A program made the position numbers and the translations under genes. Positions 22,892-36,500 of a stretch of DNA of 64,000 nucleotides are shown here, one piece after another. The notes beneath the pieces were generated by a model. The model was not told the origin of the DNA, made no database searches, and saw only the letters and a program-made list of their open reading frames with translations. Position 1 is the first letter of the stretch. Each line of letters begins with the position of its first letter. This DNA comes from Nymphaea colorata. Taxonomy: Eukaryota > Streptophyta > Magnoliopsida > Nymphaeales > Nymphaeaceae. The stretch lies in assembly GCF_008831285.2 (NCBI RefSeq), contig NC_045138.2, positions 5,733,205 to 5,797,204 of the forward strand. Reading direction: 5' to 3'.

Positions 22892-23263
22892 TAGGAATGT
22901 CAACGGATTAGATTTAGATCATTTTGATATATCCTTAATCATTTCCACTTTTTCGGATATTCATATGTTTGGATTCGAGTTCAAATGAAGAAAAGTCAAA
23001 TCTGAATCCGAATTTTGAACATGATCTTGCCAATTTTCAAAATTTGGTAGCATTAGATATTGAATATTTGTCTAAAAATGAATCAAATCTGAATCCATAC
23101 CCGAATCTGATCGATATTTGAATCGGAATATAATCGGATGTCATTTATTAAATCTAAATCTGATCCTATTTCTTAATCGGATATTAAATTTTTTTTTATA
23201 TCCTATTTTTTCGGATCGGATCGATCAGATATCCGATTCAAATTGGATATACTGACATCCCTA
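22892..23263. mobile_element. hAT-like MITE, TAGGGATGTCA family, with 8-bp duplication
   Basis: A 372-base element starts TAGGAATGTCAACGGAT and ends ACTGACATCCCTA (inverted repeat of the first 11 bases with one mismatch). It is flanked by ACGTTGGA (22884-22891) and ATGTTGGA (23264-23271). The interior has the GGATTTGAATCTGA and GGATATCCGATTC motifs of the element at 16809, so this copy defines the borders of that family. Confidence 0.88.
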
Positions 23264-23271
23264 ATGTTGGA

Positions 23272-24323
23272 CCTATGTGCAGTACCATAAACCCTTCAAC
23301 TTGAGCGTTGCAATTCGAACATTCACATTCCAAGAGGGAGCATTCATGGGAACCAAACAACATGCCTTCTAATCATCTACCTATCCGACCAGCTATACTA
23401 TACCCCTTAAAGTTGTTGGGTAGAGTTCTTGAGTTGATAAACGAGAAATTTTCTATTATGGTAGAGTTCAAAAGTTTTTATGTATCATATTAAAATTGTA
23501 CATTGTCGGAAAGTCATCACTAACATGATATGATAAAACAGCCGGACTTGGCGAGACACGTGGCCCCACGGCCCACTAGAGGGACGAGGAAGGCCCCGCT
23601 GGCCACCGCCGGGGTCCAGATGTCGTGCAAGAGAGGAGCTGATTAATTTTCTGTCTCATGATTGTTTTCTCTATTGTCCAAGGCTTTATTGGCTAGATTT
23701 TCTATCTCATGATTGTTTTCCCTATTGTCCAAAATATCATGAAATTGAGATGAAATTTAATATGTGAAGGAGTTTTATCTGCTTATCAATTATTATCAAT
23801 GACACGTCGAAACTTTCTAACCATATAATAGCTTTTTTGTTGCTTCACTTATAAGTTTCTAAGAGGAAAGGGAAATGAAAAGAAAAAAAGAGGAGAAAAT
23901 CTTCAAAGATTTTCTTTATAAGGAGGGTCCAACAATGTGCTTTTGAAAAGCCTAATTAGTTGGGGAAATAAATTGACCCAACTGCTTTTGGAAGCATGTT
24001 TTTGGTTCCCCTTCTTGTTGTTGGTCATAAGTCTTTTTCTTTTATTTAATGTAAGGAAGATGTAAAACTTTTTCAGATTCTGATAATCTGTACATTGAAA
24101 ATTGAATCCGTTTAAATTCAAAATAGACAAAAGAGAAAATCAAAACCATATTTTAATTATTTACATCCCTAAATTGAAACAAAAAGTATCTCGTCTCTCT
24201 TGAGGGTAGCGTTAAAAAACATTATTTTTGGAAAATATATATGAAAATAAGAAAGAAATATAATACATGAATAGTCAAGTAAGATGAACTGATAATGTAA
24301 TGAGATTCAGTGACTATAGAAGG

Positions 24324-24326
<3 letters not shown>
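23272..24326. other. Intergenic, nothing recognised
   Basis: AT-rich DNA with a short GC-rich patch at about 23545-23610. Small open frames have no recognisable features. Confidence 0.45.
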
Positions 24327-24421
<95 letters not shown>

Positions 24422-24426
24422 ATATA
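24327..24426. repeat. AT microsatellite with a TG tail
   Basis: About 83 bases of uninterrupted AT repeat are followed by a short TG run. Confidence 0.95.
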
Positions 24427-25287
24427 AAAGTTAGTTGACCTTAACCCCATAATTAGATTTGATCTAGAAAAAGAAAAAAAAAAGATCTTTAAAATGAAAA
24501 TTGATTGTAATATTCAGTACAATTTTCTCAAACTATGTATACAAAAGCTCAGAAAACCGTATCAAAATTTATATGTGTGATTAGATTCCGATGTTAGTCC
24601 GTTGGGATAAAGTCGTTAGAGGATTCAACCAATCACATTTTTTTTAAGCCAAATGGACAGTTCAGTTCACCAGAAGTAAAGTCACTCATTTCTTTCCGCT
24701 CTTAGGGTCTAAGACTGCTTTGAGACTGAGTAGGTATATGATATACCCTTCAACTCCAATGTTGGAGTATGTCATTTCTTCCCGCCCGGTCTAAGTCTAC
24801 TCGGGTAGACTTACTAAGATTGAATGGGCTCGATATGTATTATTTTTTATGTTAATCGGGCCAGGCTCAAGCTCAAGACCTAAGCTCAAGTTCCAAGCCT
24901 GAGCTGTTGTTGTGGGCTGCGGCTGGGCCCGAGCCTGATTGCTGAGCTGAGCTGGGCCAGCCCAATGCTCAGCGTTACCCCATTCCCTGAAGTAAATTGA
25001 AGGTTCTAAAAATTACCATAACAACAATCTCAGTCCGTGAACAGAGCCAGCAGATGCTACCATACATCCAGGCTTCTATTATTCGTCAAACTCCATATTT
25101 TTGTATATGTTGGGGGAAACAAGGACAAACCAAATGATGAAACTACGCAAATGGCAAATGGAAATGATATTTCACAACAACCTATAAATAACCATTTTAA
25201 TGTCATGCACAAATAAAAAAACAAAAAAACAAGATACTTCTTTCACCTGAACTCCAAAATAAAACTCTTATCATTTAAATAATCTTG

Positions 25288-25643
<356 letters not shown>

Positions 25644-27619
25644 TTCCTAAAATGAGAAATAAAAACTATGTCACCACCCAAAAGTCTAACGATCACTAAA
25701 TTGAGGGACAATAAGCTAAATAAAAAGGAGTAAGTGGAAGAATATCACTTAATCCAGAGAGTGATGAGCTTTTCACGACAAAACCTATCTTTCTCTTGCT
25801 TCAATTTTCATTAAACATAAAGAAAATAATGGAAAGGACATTGTTTATGAAGTCAGTAGGTTGACTCAAGAATCACCCAAGTTGGCTCGAGACCATTCTC
25901 TTATTGGACCACGAGTCGAGACTCAAGCGAATTAGTACCAAAAGTCGAGCGACTCGGCCAAGAATCGCTGACTGGTTAGATCGATGGGATATGAATCGCC
26001 GAGTTTGGTTCTAATTATTTTAAGGCGTACAAATCATTTTTAGCTTCTTAATCATCTTTATGAAAGCTTTCATTTGCAAATATATTCTACCTATCAATTT
26101 ATATATATATTATTTTTTTCGTGATTAAAATTGTTGACAAATGATTACCAGAAGTTGTAATAAAAAACCATTATTAAAAAATTTACGACTTGACCTGACG
26201 AGTCGTTGGGTTAACTCGTTGAGGTCATCGGTATCTACCGATGAGTTTGATTCCGAGTTTGCCAACAATGAGAAGACCCAAACAATAATAAAAAAGCCTC
26301 CACCTTCTCAAACACATATTTTCTCTCTCTTGTAGTATCTTTATTTAATGATTGAAAATGAAGGGAGAACAAGAGTCGCCCGTTCCTTCTTTCAAAGAGG
26401 AGTTCCCAAAAGAACGAAAGAAGTCAAGGATGAGCTTCCCAACGTGTCCCCCTTTCCCTAAGTCTTTTTTTTTTTTTTTTTTCTAAATTACATTTTCGGT
26501 CCACCATTTTTGCTAAAATATCTTCATTTATAAAATATTCTCCTAAAACGTATATTATCAACGCTGTTGCAAACTATCACGGCTGTTGCAAAAGGATCAA
26601 ATATATCATGTATTTGAATTCAAATTTGAATAAAACAAAGTCATATCCGAATTTAAAATCTGATTTTACAATCCCAATTAGATTCATTTTTTTTATTTGT
26701 ATCTGAATCCGAATTTTAAAACAGATTTTGCCAATTTTCAAATTTTGATAGCTTTAGATACACTATATTTGTTTAAAAATAGTTGGATTAAACACTACTT
26801 TGAAAACCCAACAGTCACTTTTTGGTCTTGAAAAAATTTTTCCACCCCTTGAGATGGGGATGACATTTTCAGAAAAAAAAAATTTTGAAAACCAACTCAA
26901 TGATAACTTTTTTCATCTTAAGTTTGATGGGTAAGAAAAATTTTAAAAAAAATAAATTTTATTTCCAGTGCTATATGAAATATATAGCCTATCAAAATGG
27001 ATTGGACTCTCAAAGGAGTTAAACTCGAGTTACTAACAAAATGAGTTCGAGCAACATGAACTTGAGTTGTTTAAACTTGACTCAACTCGTGCCTTCTTTG
27101 TTTATTAGTCTTTGGGGGCATCTTGGTAGTTTTATAAATTTTAACACTCATTTTATGGTTTTCATTTTCATTAGAACAATATATTGAATTTAAAGAGTCA
27201 GCTCGAGCTCGCCTCATAAAGCTTAACTCGACTGAGCATGACCCGAGCTCGAGCCAAGCAATATGCGACTCGAGCCGAACTAGTTCAATGTACAATGTAG
27301 TTTATGCTTTAATTAAACAAAGTCTAATTTTTTCTTCCTGCCGTCTAACTTCTTCTCCATACAGACTCGTATATTACTCTAATTATTCGCAACTATAAAT
27401 ATGATCATGTTCAAACGATGATCAACTACTAAACAAATGAAATTAAGAAAAATCAACCCGAGCCCAACGACGAGCTCTTCAATGATTGGTTAGTGCTAAT
27501 GGTATTCAAATCTGGATGGAATTCAATTAGATTTTGGTAACTTCATATTTGAGTTTCTAGAAAATTTTAGATCCACAGCTTTAAAGTTTCATCTCCTTTC
27601 ATCCGACCTCAAATATGAG
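25644..27619. other. Intergenic with scattered GACTCGAG-type MITE debris
   Basis: Positions 25855-26010, 26185-26260 and 27000-27290 carry GACTCGAG and GAGCTCGAGCC motifs like the interiors of the MITEs at 18162 and 18968, without intact ends. Positions 26600-26780 resemble the GGATTTGAATC family. No gene recognised. Confidence 0.45.
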
Positions 27620-27627
27620 GTTTTAAG

Positions 27628-27844
27628 GTTTAGAATAAAACTGGGCATCGGGCCGGGTACCCAACAGCCTCCCAATAAATTTTAAATATTATTTTCTATT
27701 AATAATATATATTTTATTATAAAAATTATATTTCATATTTAAAAATATATTTTTTAATTGTAACCAGGCCAGGCCAGACCGGGGCTCGGGTTTTGGACAT
27801 TGGGCCAACTCTGACCAGACTCTTATTGGGCCAGTGCACGCCTA
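27628..27844. mobile_element. hAT-like MITE, GGGCATCGGGCC family (copy 1 of a duplicated pair)
   Basis: The element contains GGGCATCGGGCCGGGTACCC near its left end and GGCCAGTGCACGCCTA at its right end, with an AT-rich middle. The flanks GTTTTAAG and GTTTTGAC agree at six of eight positions. The DNA to its right matches the DNA to the right of the element at 28029. Confidence 0.65.
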
Positions 27845-28028
27845 GTTTTGACCATAAACTAAAAAACTCTTTTTTTTTTCACGTAGTTATAAAATCCAGG
27901 GTTTGCTTACATTATCATTGTGTTTGATGTCCTTAGATCTTAGATCCGAGACTACATTAAAAGGTACAAACCCACCTTCACCACAAGTTTCAAATTACTA
28001 ATTCCAACTTCAAATATGAGGTTTTGAC

Positions 28029-28379
28029 TAGAGGTGGGCATCAGACCGGGTACCCAATAGATATCCAGTACCTGACCCGATCAGGCCTGGCATGGACCCA
28101 AAAAAACTGGCCCAGTACCTGGCCCGATCAGGCCTGGCATGGACCCAAAAAAACTGGCCTGGGTTGGCTTGATGAGTACTCGGTTTGGCTCGATAAATTT
28201 TAAATATTATCTATTTTTATTAATAATATATATATTTTTATGAAAAATGTATTTTTATATTTTTAAAAATTATATTAAAAAATATTTTTTTATTGTAACT
28301 AGGCCAGGCCAGGCCTGGGCCTTGACTCAAGTTTTGGACATTGAGCCAGCCTGAACCCAACTCTTATGAGGCCGGCCTG
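28029..28379. mobile_element. hAT-like MITE, GGGCATCGGGCC family (copy 2), perfect 8-bp duplication
   Basis: This 351-base element starts TAGAGGTGGGCATC and ends GGCCGGCCTG. It is flanked by exact GTTTTGAC copies (28021-28028 and 28380-28387). Inside it, 47 bases starting CCAGTACCTG are repeated in tandem (28065-28158). Confidence 0.88.
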
Positions 28380-28387
28380 GTTTTGAC

Positions 28388-30180
28388 CATAAACTAAAAA
28401 ACTCAATTCATTGTTGCACGTAGTTATAAAATCTAGCATTTGCTTACATAATGAACAACATTGTCACATGATTAATTTATCAGCAGATAACATAGCTTTC
28501 TATTAACATTCAAAATAATGTTGTTGCATTTTAATAAAGGCATTCTAGAGGGTAAGATGGCACAATTTACGTACTTAACAATTAAATTCGCAAGATATTT
28601 TCTTATTAAATAACAAACTGAAAATATAATTTTTAACAATATGAAAAGTTAGTTGTATTTTTTTTATTTTAAAGAATTTGTAGGTGTCCTTTCCAGAGTT
28701 CCCCAGCCTTGGTTCCAGATTTTATCTTAATTAGTGAACAAAGGTCTAAAAAATTCAAGCCGACTTTTCTTTTTCTATTTTTGTTGCTTTTACCAAATAT
28801 AATTACCAATCAAAAATGGTAAAAATAAAATTGAAAAAAAAAACAATTATCTGCATTTAAATTTAAAGGAGCTTTCATAAAGACAAAGAGAATGCCATTG
28901 CAGGACAGACAGCAACTGTTAAGATGAGCAACCACAGTTAACTCTTATAGTTATTTATCTCTTTACCGCATGAGAAAGATACAGGTTTTACTGCTCCTTA
29001 ATTCAAAGCCAGTTCCCAGTTTTGTGTATATTGTTACTTTGGATTCTCTTTTACTGTGGTAAATAGTAGTCATACCACTAAAGTAGTGCGACAGATCTAG
29101 AAAATGGGCGTTAATTTAATAAATTACGTATGATCTTATATTTGTTTGATAGGTAGAAATTTAACCGCCGTGCAATAAAATACACAGGTTTTAAAAGACC
29201 AAACATGGAAAAAATATATTGAATAGCAAACGGCTGACAAAATATTTAAAATTAGTTTCTAAAAGCATTATGCCGTAAAATAGAATTCTCTTGTAAATAA
29301 AAAAAAAGTATTAACCGGATCAGAACAGCAAGAAAATTTCCATATATTGATGGAAAAAAAAAATGCTTGACGCTGTGATCTCGAGGAAATATCAGAAATA
29401 ATAATTTTGTTGAAAATATCTCAAAATTCAGAAATGTCATCTTGATGCGCATGAAGCTAAAATGACACAAAAAAAATATTCCCACTTTTCCCTTTTTTTA
29501 TAAAAAACTGTGGGAAAAGGAAAAAAAGGAAAGAAAATGGCTTTTAAGGCTCCACACCTTTCATAATTTTTATTTTTCAATTTTTTTATAATAAAATGCC
29601 GGCAATAAAAAGCAAAAGCAGGCCAAGATACTCCAAATTTTTTTGTTGGGTTTTCAAAAACTGAAACGGTCTTAAGATACACAGGAAAACAAAACTTTAA
29701 ATACTATGAAATAATTTTCGGCCGTACCAATGCAATTGTGGAAGATAGTGATATACTACTCACAAGGCACCTTTGCCTTGTTCATTATATTTAAATATTC
29801 CAAAAAGAATCCTCGCCAAAAGGAAATGAAAACTTGATCTTTGGATTCTAGCGGGCTGTTCACTAAGGTAAGATTTCGCATTTTCTAAATATTAGAAGGA
29901 AAGTTGGTAAAAATAGACGAGGTTAAATTAAAAAATGAAGATATTATGAGAAAATTCATTATGTTTAACTTTTCATTATTTAAGATAATTTAACACTAAA
30001 GGTAGCAGAAATTGATCAAAGACGGGAAAAGTAAGATAGAAAAAAATGTTCCGCAGGTGAAAAAGAATAATTAATAATGAAAGATGAAGCGAAGAAAAGT
30101 TCAAATAGGGACTTAATAGAAGAAAAAGAAAAGGAGGTCAGAGTGTGTGTGATTTCCACCCCCCTTCTCCTCGTTACCAG
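28388..30180. other. Intergenic DNA and presumed promoter side of the auxilin gene
   Basis: AT-rich DNA with no convincing gene. The last several hundred bases before 30184 should contain the promoter of the downstream gene. I cannot point to a certain TATA box or start site. Confidence 0.4.
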
Positions 30181-30183
30181 AGG

Positions 30184-30240
30184 AGAGAGAAACGAGAGAG
30201 AGAGAGAGAAAGCGGGAGAGAGAGAGAGAGAGGGAGAGTC
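30184..30240. repeat. GA microsatellite in the presumed 5' leader of the auxilin gene
   Basis: Interrupted GAGAGA runs lie about 320-375 bases before the start codon. GA/CT tracts in leaders and near promoters are common in plant genes. Open frames across it on both strands are artefacts of the repeat. Confidence 0.85.
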
Positions 30241-30559
30241 TCTTCCCCTTCCATCTTCCTCCTCACCTTCTCGATGCCCTACTTCTCTCAATTTATCCGG
30301 AAATTCAGGGGGAAATTTTCCGGGAAAACGAGGTAAAAGAGGAGCTAGCGAACTCCGAAGCAAATTCTGCAGCCGGAGAGCTTCTTTCTTGTTATCGTGT
30401 CTTCTTACAAGCTTATGAAATTCATTTTCCCCTCTCTTGGTTGCCTGAATTCTCTAATCGATCGCCTGATCTGGTGAAATTGAAGGGCGGAAGAAGCCCT
30501 AATTGCGTAGCCGCAGCACCACTTAGCGATAGATCGACACCGTCCGATCTTTGCCACCG

Positions 30560-33500
30560 ATGGAGGATTTTCCTGGACTCCTACAGCGGGATTACGGATT
30601 CAAGCCGCAGGGAAAATCGGCGCCGATGCTGTCGGCGAAACGGCCACCACCGCCGCCGCCGACGGCGAAATCAGGCTGGAACACGTCTAATTCCTTCCTT
30701 GACAACCACGACGATATCTTTGGCGGCCCTCCGACCAGTTCAGCTGCCGCTGGCAGGCCGGATCCAGTCGCCTACGACGATGTATTCGGGGGGCGGTGAA
30801 GTCCTCGAGTACCGGTGCGTCGTCCGGATTGGATTCGGTGTTTCCAGGGTTGAAGGATCCGCCGAGGTCTTCTTCCATGCCGGTGTTCGACAAGCCGCTC
30901 TACGATGACGATATCTTTGAGGGCGTACCAGGGTTGCGCAGCTCTGAGAAGATCCAGTTTGACAACGTTTTCGGATCGATACCCTCAGGGGCGTCCAAGC
31001 CGTCGGCACCGGAATACGACGATCTTCTTGGGGAGTTGGGTGGAACTGGAATAGGGTCGGAGGCGAAGAAAAAAAGCACGGGGCAGACAACGTCATCAGG
31101 GCCTGCTTTCGACGATCTGATTCCGGGCTTCGGTGTCGCCGATCCGCCTTCAAAAAAGAATAGGTGAGAACCGTGTTCTCAAGGTAGATTGGCTTCGATC
31201 ATCCATGATGTTGTTGTTCTGCGTCTGGGAGAGCTCTAATTGGTGCAAGTCGCCTTATGTTTTATGAGATTTGATTTTGGGCATCACAAACTTTTTTGAT
31301 CCATAAAAATGCACCTAAACTCAGAGATGACCATCGTATTTGCTTCAGAATTTCTTCCTAATGTAGTGATAGGTCGACCGCAGTGTGAGGAGTTGATAGA
31401 TCGAACTTAAGGAAGAAATGTTGTTTTTTATGAATGAGCTATTCTGTTGTTGTAGATCATTTGAGCATGAGTTGTTGTTGATACAGGTTTGCGTAAAGCA
31501 TTGGCGGACTGCCTGTATTCATTAGAATGTGGTTTTGTCTAAGTTGGTTGCCATTGATTCCAATCAGTGGGTTTCACAAAGTCCCAAATCCTTGAAGTGG
31601 GGATTAATATATGTCTCTGTTTGAAGGCAAAATGTTTGGCACTGTAATCATTTAATTGTGCATCATGTTCATTCGGCATGCAATCATGTCTTTTCCAGCC
31701 TTGTGGTGTTCCTTTTAGTACATATGTACATTGTACCTTGTGGTGTTCCTTTTAGCACATATGTACATTGTCGTTGTCTAAGTTGCTTCATTCTGTTGAT
31801 TGGCTAATTTGAACATTGTATTTACTTGTGAAAACACGTTTACTTGATCCAATGGCTATTCTTCGGTGACTTGGTAACAGAACTAGTGAATTATGTTGTT
31901 CTCTGGCTTGGCTTCTTAACTTTGTTAATGATCAAGCCCTTACTTGATATTGGATCATATAATGCACCAGAATCATCAGTGAAAGCTTTTAAAGAAATAT
32001 CCATATTAAGAAATTCAATAGATGTGGTATGACCTCCTCAATAAAGCTATTCTTTCAGTGGGATTATGTCCAACTTTGGTATGATTGGTTTGCTCATCGG
32101 TTGTCTGATTTACAGACATGTCATCCAATTAAAGAAGCTAGTTGCTTCATGTGTTTATTCCTTAAAAAGTTATCTTAGTTTTGCTGTTTCTATCTTCAAC
32201 GATGATGCATGTAGCCCAATTCGGTCTTGTTCCTTCAATTATTTCTTTGTTTCATGGGGCAAGTGCCAGCATTCACAAGCAACAGCCCTTCATTTGATAT
32301 GCTGCTATGGATTCAAATAACATCTTCATGCCATTTGTGCATCTGATTCCTGACTGTATGCCAACTACCTTTGAGTTCATTATGTTGAAAAGATGAAGTA
32401 ACAACTTACAACAAATTCAGATTGCTGCAATGCTGTCCATTTTTAGGACTGTAGGTGATACTCTAAGTAATTATATGGAAAATAAAATCCGAATAAAAAT
32501 ATGACAGTTACATCAATTCCACAACCTTCCTTTGGAACATTGAACGGTGGTTGGTGGTGAGGTGGTCACTAAGCTTATGGATTATAGGCTGCTGCATCAA
32601 ACTACTGATTATGTTTTGAAATTGCTTGGGTCACTAGAAAGTTAGGGTTCTAGATGGTGGTGCAGCCATGTTTAGAAGAATGCCCAATCACCCATCATGA
32701 AATCAGAATCAAAATGGAAAGTTCAGAACCGGTGTAGATGTTTCTACTATGACTCAAATTCTGAGGGTGTCGACCTCACTCCCCCATTATGGTTCCCCAA
32801 GTTTCAATGCATTTGGAAAATAAGAAAGATCCTCATGACCCTTGCGTCACCTTGCCACCTGTTTAATCCCTTCATCTGCTTTGGCACTCTTCTCTTGTCC
32901 ACCATCTGACCCACCATAATTTAGATTTCCGGCTCTGCAATTGGTTCAAATTTCAAAAATATAATGCAGTAGCCAGTAGGTTTGACACTTTCTTTCTGTT
33001 AGTCCATGTAGACTATGCATAAGTAGATTTTGTTTCTTGGTGTATAAAACTCTAGATATTAAATGTAATGCATGTACTGTAGTTCATTATGCTGGATGGG
33101 GAAATATGGGTTATACATCTTTTGCTCAAGGTGGACGATGGTAGTTCTATTTCCACCTACTGAGATGCGAGGGTGTTCTATCGTGTTCCCTGTTTTAGGT
33201 TGTACTTTTGTTCAGGTAATTTTATCTTTACTTATTTTTTGTTACATTTTTTATGTTTGTTTATACTTCAAGAATTAGTTTCTATAAGTTTGAATGATCA
33301 TCCTGTCTACATGTTCAATATAGTGGCTTTAATTTAGATTCATTTTTCAATCTATTGTCTGAAATAGAAACATTCTCATGCATTTATTTCTGTTTGGTAT
33401 GATATTACCAATAAAGAAAGTGATAATAGCTTGATTACTTGATTAGGATGTTTTTCGAGACTATATGATTGTTAGTTTATGTTCAAAAGTCTGTTTATGC

Positions 33501-36500
33501 AACTACATATGATTACCTCAGAGTATTCTTTTCCATTGATTAGCTTTTTCCTTCCCAAATGTCAGGAACCTATACGTGTTTCTTGTCTTCTTGGGGAAAC
33601 CCATAACTCATTTTCATGGTTGACATAGAAAAGGCTTGGAATCTTGCCTTTTCATTCATCTCTTTCTTTTGGTTCTCTGTGAATCAAACCTCATTTTCCT
33701 GCACCCTTTCTCCTTAAATGAACCAGATTTTGTTTAACTGTATGTTCCTGTGAAGATATAGGTGAAGATGAGACCTGGAGATTTTATCTAGTCATTGTCT
33801 TTCCTTTTCTCCCTCTCTCTCTCTCTCTAATCAAATGTCTCCTTAGAGGGGTCACTTTTCATTTAATGGTTTCTGCTTGTGAAGATGTAGGTGAAACTAA
33901 TACCTGGACGAATAATTTTCATCTAATTGTATGTTTCCTTTGCCTTTTACCTTTCTAATGCTTGCTTGTTGCGTTTTTAAAGTTTAACCAAAATGTCTCT
34001 TTAAACTTTAAAAAACTGGATTTCATTTAATGGTGTGTTCCCGTAAGCATATAGGTGAAGATGAGGCCTGGAGATTTTTATATAATGATTCTATTTCCTT
34101 TTCCTTCTCATTTTTCTAGCCTGCTTGAGAGATTTTGTCATTTATGCTTCAGTAGGTTGTCATACTGAGCAATCAGCCTGTCTGTGATACGTTGATTTGG
34201 AGAATTATGAAATGATGTTACAGTTGTGTGAAGTACTTTTTGTATCATGAGCAGCACTCAGCAGTATAATGAACTTTATGTTTGTAATATCTAGATTTAT
34301 TTGTACAGGTTATAGAGATGCTAACTAGCATTTCTTCATTCTATTTTGGTTGTTTTGATATTCTGGCCAAACTTTATAAAGCATGAAAGTTCTTCTCCTT
34401 TCTGTTTTGAGAATTGATACCTTTGTATGACTTTGAATTTGTCCTTTTTATGTGTAATTGTAATTTTACTGTGCAGGGAACCTAAAGAGGCCAAACCCTT
34501 TGAGTCATCTGCTTCTCAGAAGTCAACTCCCAGTGCATCAGATGACCCTTTTGTTATCTTAGAATCAAATTCAACACCACCTCAGTCCTCAGGGCTATTC
34601 ACTGATCCTCTTGAGCATATCAATATTCCCAGTAACTCGGGAAGCATGAAGGACTCTTTGTCCGCTAATGGCAGGTTTTTTCATGAGAATGATGTATTTG
34701 ATGGTTTTCCTAAAAGTGTGCCTGTATTTTCTTCTGAGAAGGAGAAAAACTCATCCACAACTGGACAACAAGGTGGTCCTGCACAGACTACTGCCAACAA
34801 AGTTCAGAGTGATGAGAAATTTGGAAAGAAAATTTTTGAGAACAACATACAGAAAGACCATGGTAGCAATTTCAGGGATTTTCACCAAACTGTATTTGAT
34901 GTCCCTGCTGGTTCATCTGATTCTCGTGAAACACATAATAAAAGTAGGAGCCGTTCTTCCCGTGTAAATTTAGAATCCTTTACACCAGAACCGGTTGTTT
35001 CTCCCAAGTCTGATGATAATGTGGAAGCTGCTGATGACATATGGCTTACAGTGGATGAAATTCCTCTTTTCACACAGCCTACAAATGCACCACCACCTTC
35101 AAGGCCACCCCCATCACTCCCTACCAAAAGAACTACATCAAAAACTGAGAGGAGTGCTTCTTTTACTCCAGAAGCAAAAAGAAAGGACAATGAATATTCA
35201 TCTTTCCCTGCAACTTCTCAGCAACATTTCTCCCAGGGTGCTCCTGCTCCCACTCACATTTCAAGCACATCTCAAATTGATGAACTTGAAGATTTTGCTA
35301 TGGGACGAAATCGGACTTACACTGATGGACCTGCGAATGACATGCCTACTGAAGAAGATTTGGAGGCCACTTCTGCTGCAGCTTCAGCAGCTGCAATGAA
35401 GGAAGCAATGGAAATGGCTGAAGCAAAGATGAAGCAAGCCAAAGAAGCAAGAGAAAGAGATGCAAGGGCTGCTAAAAGTAGAGAATCTATAAGACCAGAA
35501 AGAGATGAGAAAGTTACTCTAGAGCGTGAAGAACAGGAGCAATGGGAAAAGCTAGAGCGTGAAAGAGAACAAAGAGAGAAGGAAGAAAAAGAGAGGGAGA
35601 TGAAGAGACTTGAAAGAGAGAGAGAGCTTGAAAGAGAAAGGGAGAAGGCTGCAAGAATAGCAGTGGAGAGAGCAACCAGAGAAGCTCGTGAGCGCGCAGC
35701 TGCTGAAGCGCGCCAGCGTGCTGAGAGAGCTGCTGTTGAAAAGGCAGCTGCTGAAGCGCGTGAACGAGCAGCTGTTGAAGCACGCGACCGAGCAGCGAGA
35801 GTTGCTGCTGAAGCACGTGAACGATCAGCTGCAGAGGCCAGGGAACGTGCTGAGAGAGCTGCATTTGAAAGGGCAGCTGCTGAAGCACGTGAAAGAGCAA
35901 GTGCAGAGGCTAGAGAACGAGCTGAAAGAGCAACTGCTGAGGCAAGGGAACGAGAAGCGAGGGAGAGGGCAGCAGCAGAAGCGAGGGAGAGGGCTGCTGT
36001 AGAAAGGGCTGCTGCTGAGGCTAGGCAGAGGGCTGAGAGAGCAGCTGTAGAGAGAGCTTATGCTGAGGCCAGGGAAAGGGCTGCTGGGAGGGCTGCTGCT
36101 GCTGCCAGAGAGAAGCAGCAGCCAAAAACTGAACCTGACTTGGACTCCTTCTTTGGTATGGGTTCTCGGCCTACCAGTGCACCAAAGCAGCGGACCCCTA
36201 CTGTGGTGAGGGATATGTATAAGTATCTTTATCTATGTAATGAAGTAACTTCTGATGATTTTTCTCAGCTAATCTGTTAAGTTGCACATTGTAGGAGAGC
36301 TTTTTTGATACTCAATCTCAGAAGAGGGGAGCTTCAACAACACCATCCACAGCAGCAACTACAATGAGAAAAGCATCATCAACGACAAACATAGCAGATG
36401 ACTGGACTTCCTTATTTGGAGGTAGTGATGTTTACCAAATATCATCTTATCTCAACATTTTTTAGCGTGAATTCATTCTCATGTTCGCTAAACTTTTTCT

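Noticed and set aside
35514-36002. Long open frames on the minus strand and in other plus frames across auxilin exon 2
   Set aside because: They are shadows of the repetitive Glu-Arg-Ala coding sequence; the true frame is fixed by splice phases and the family match.
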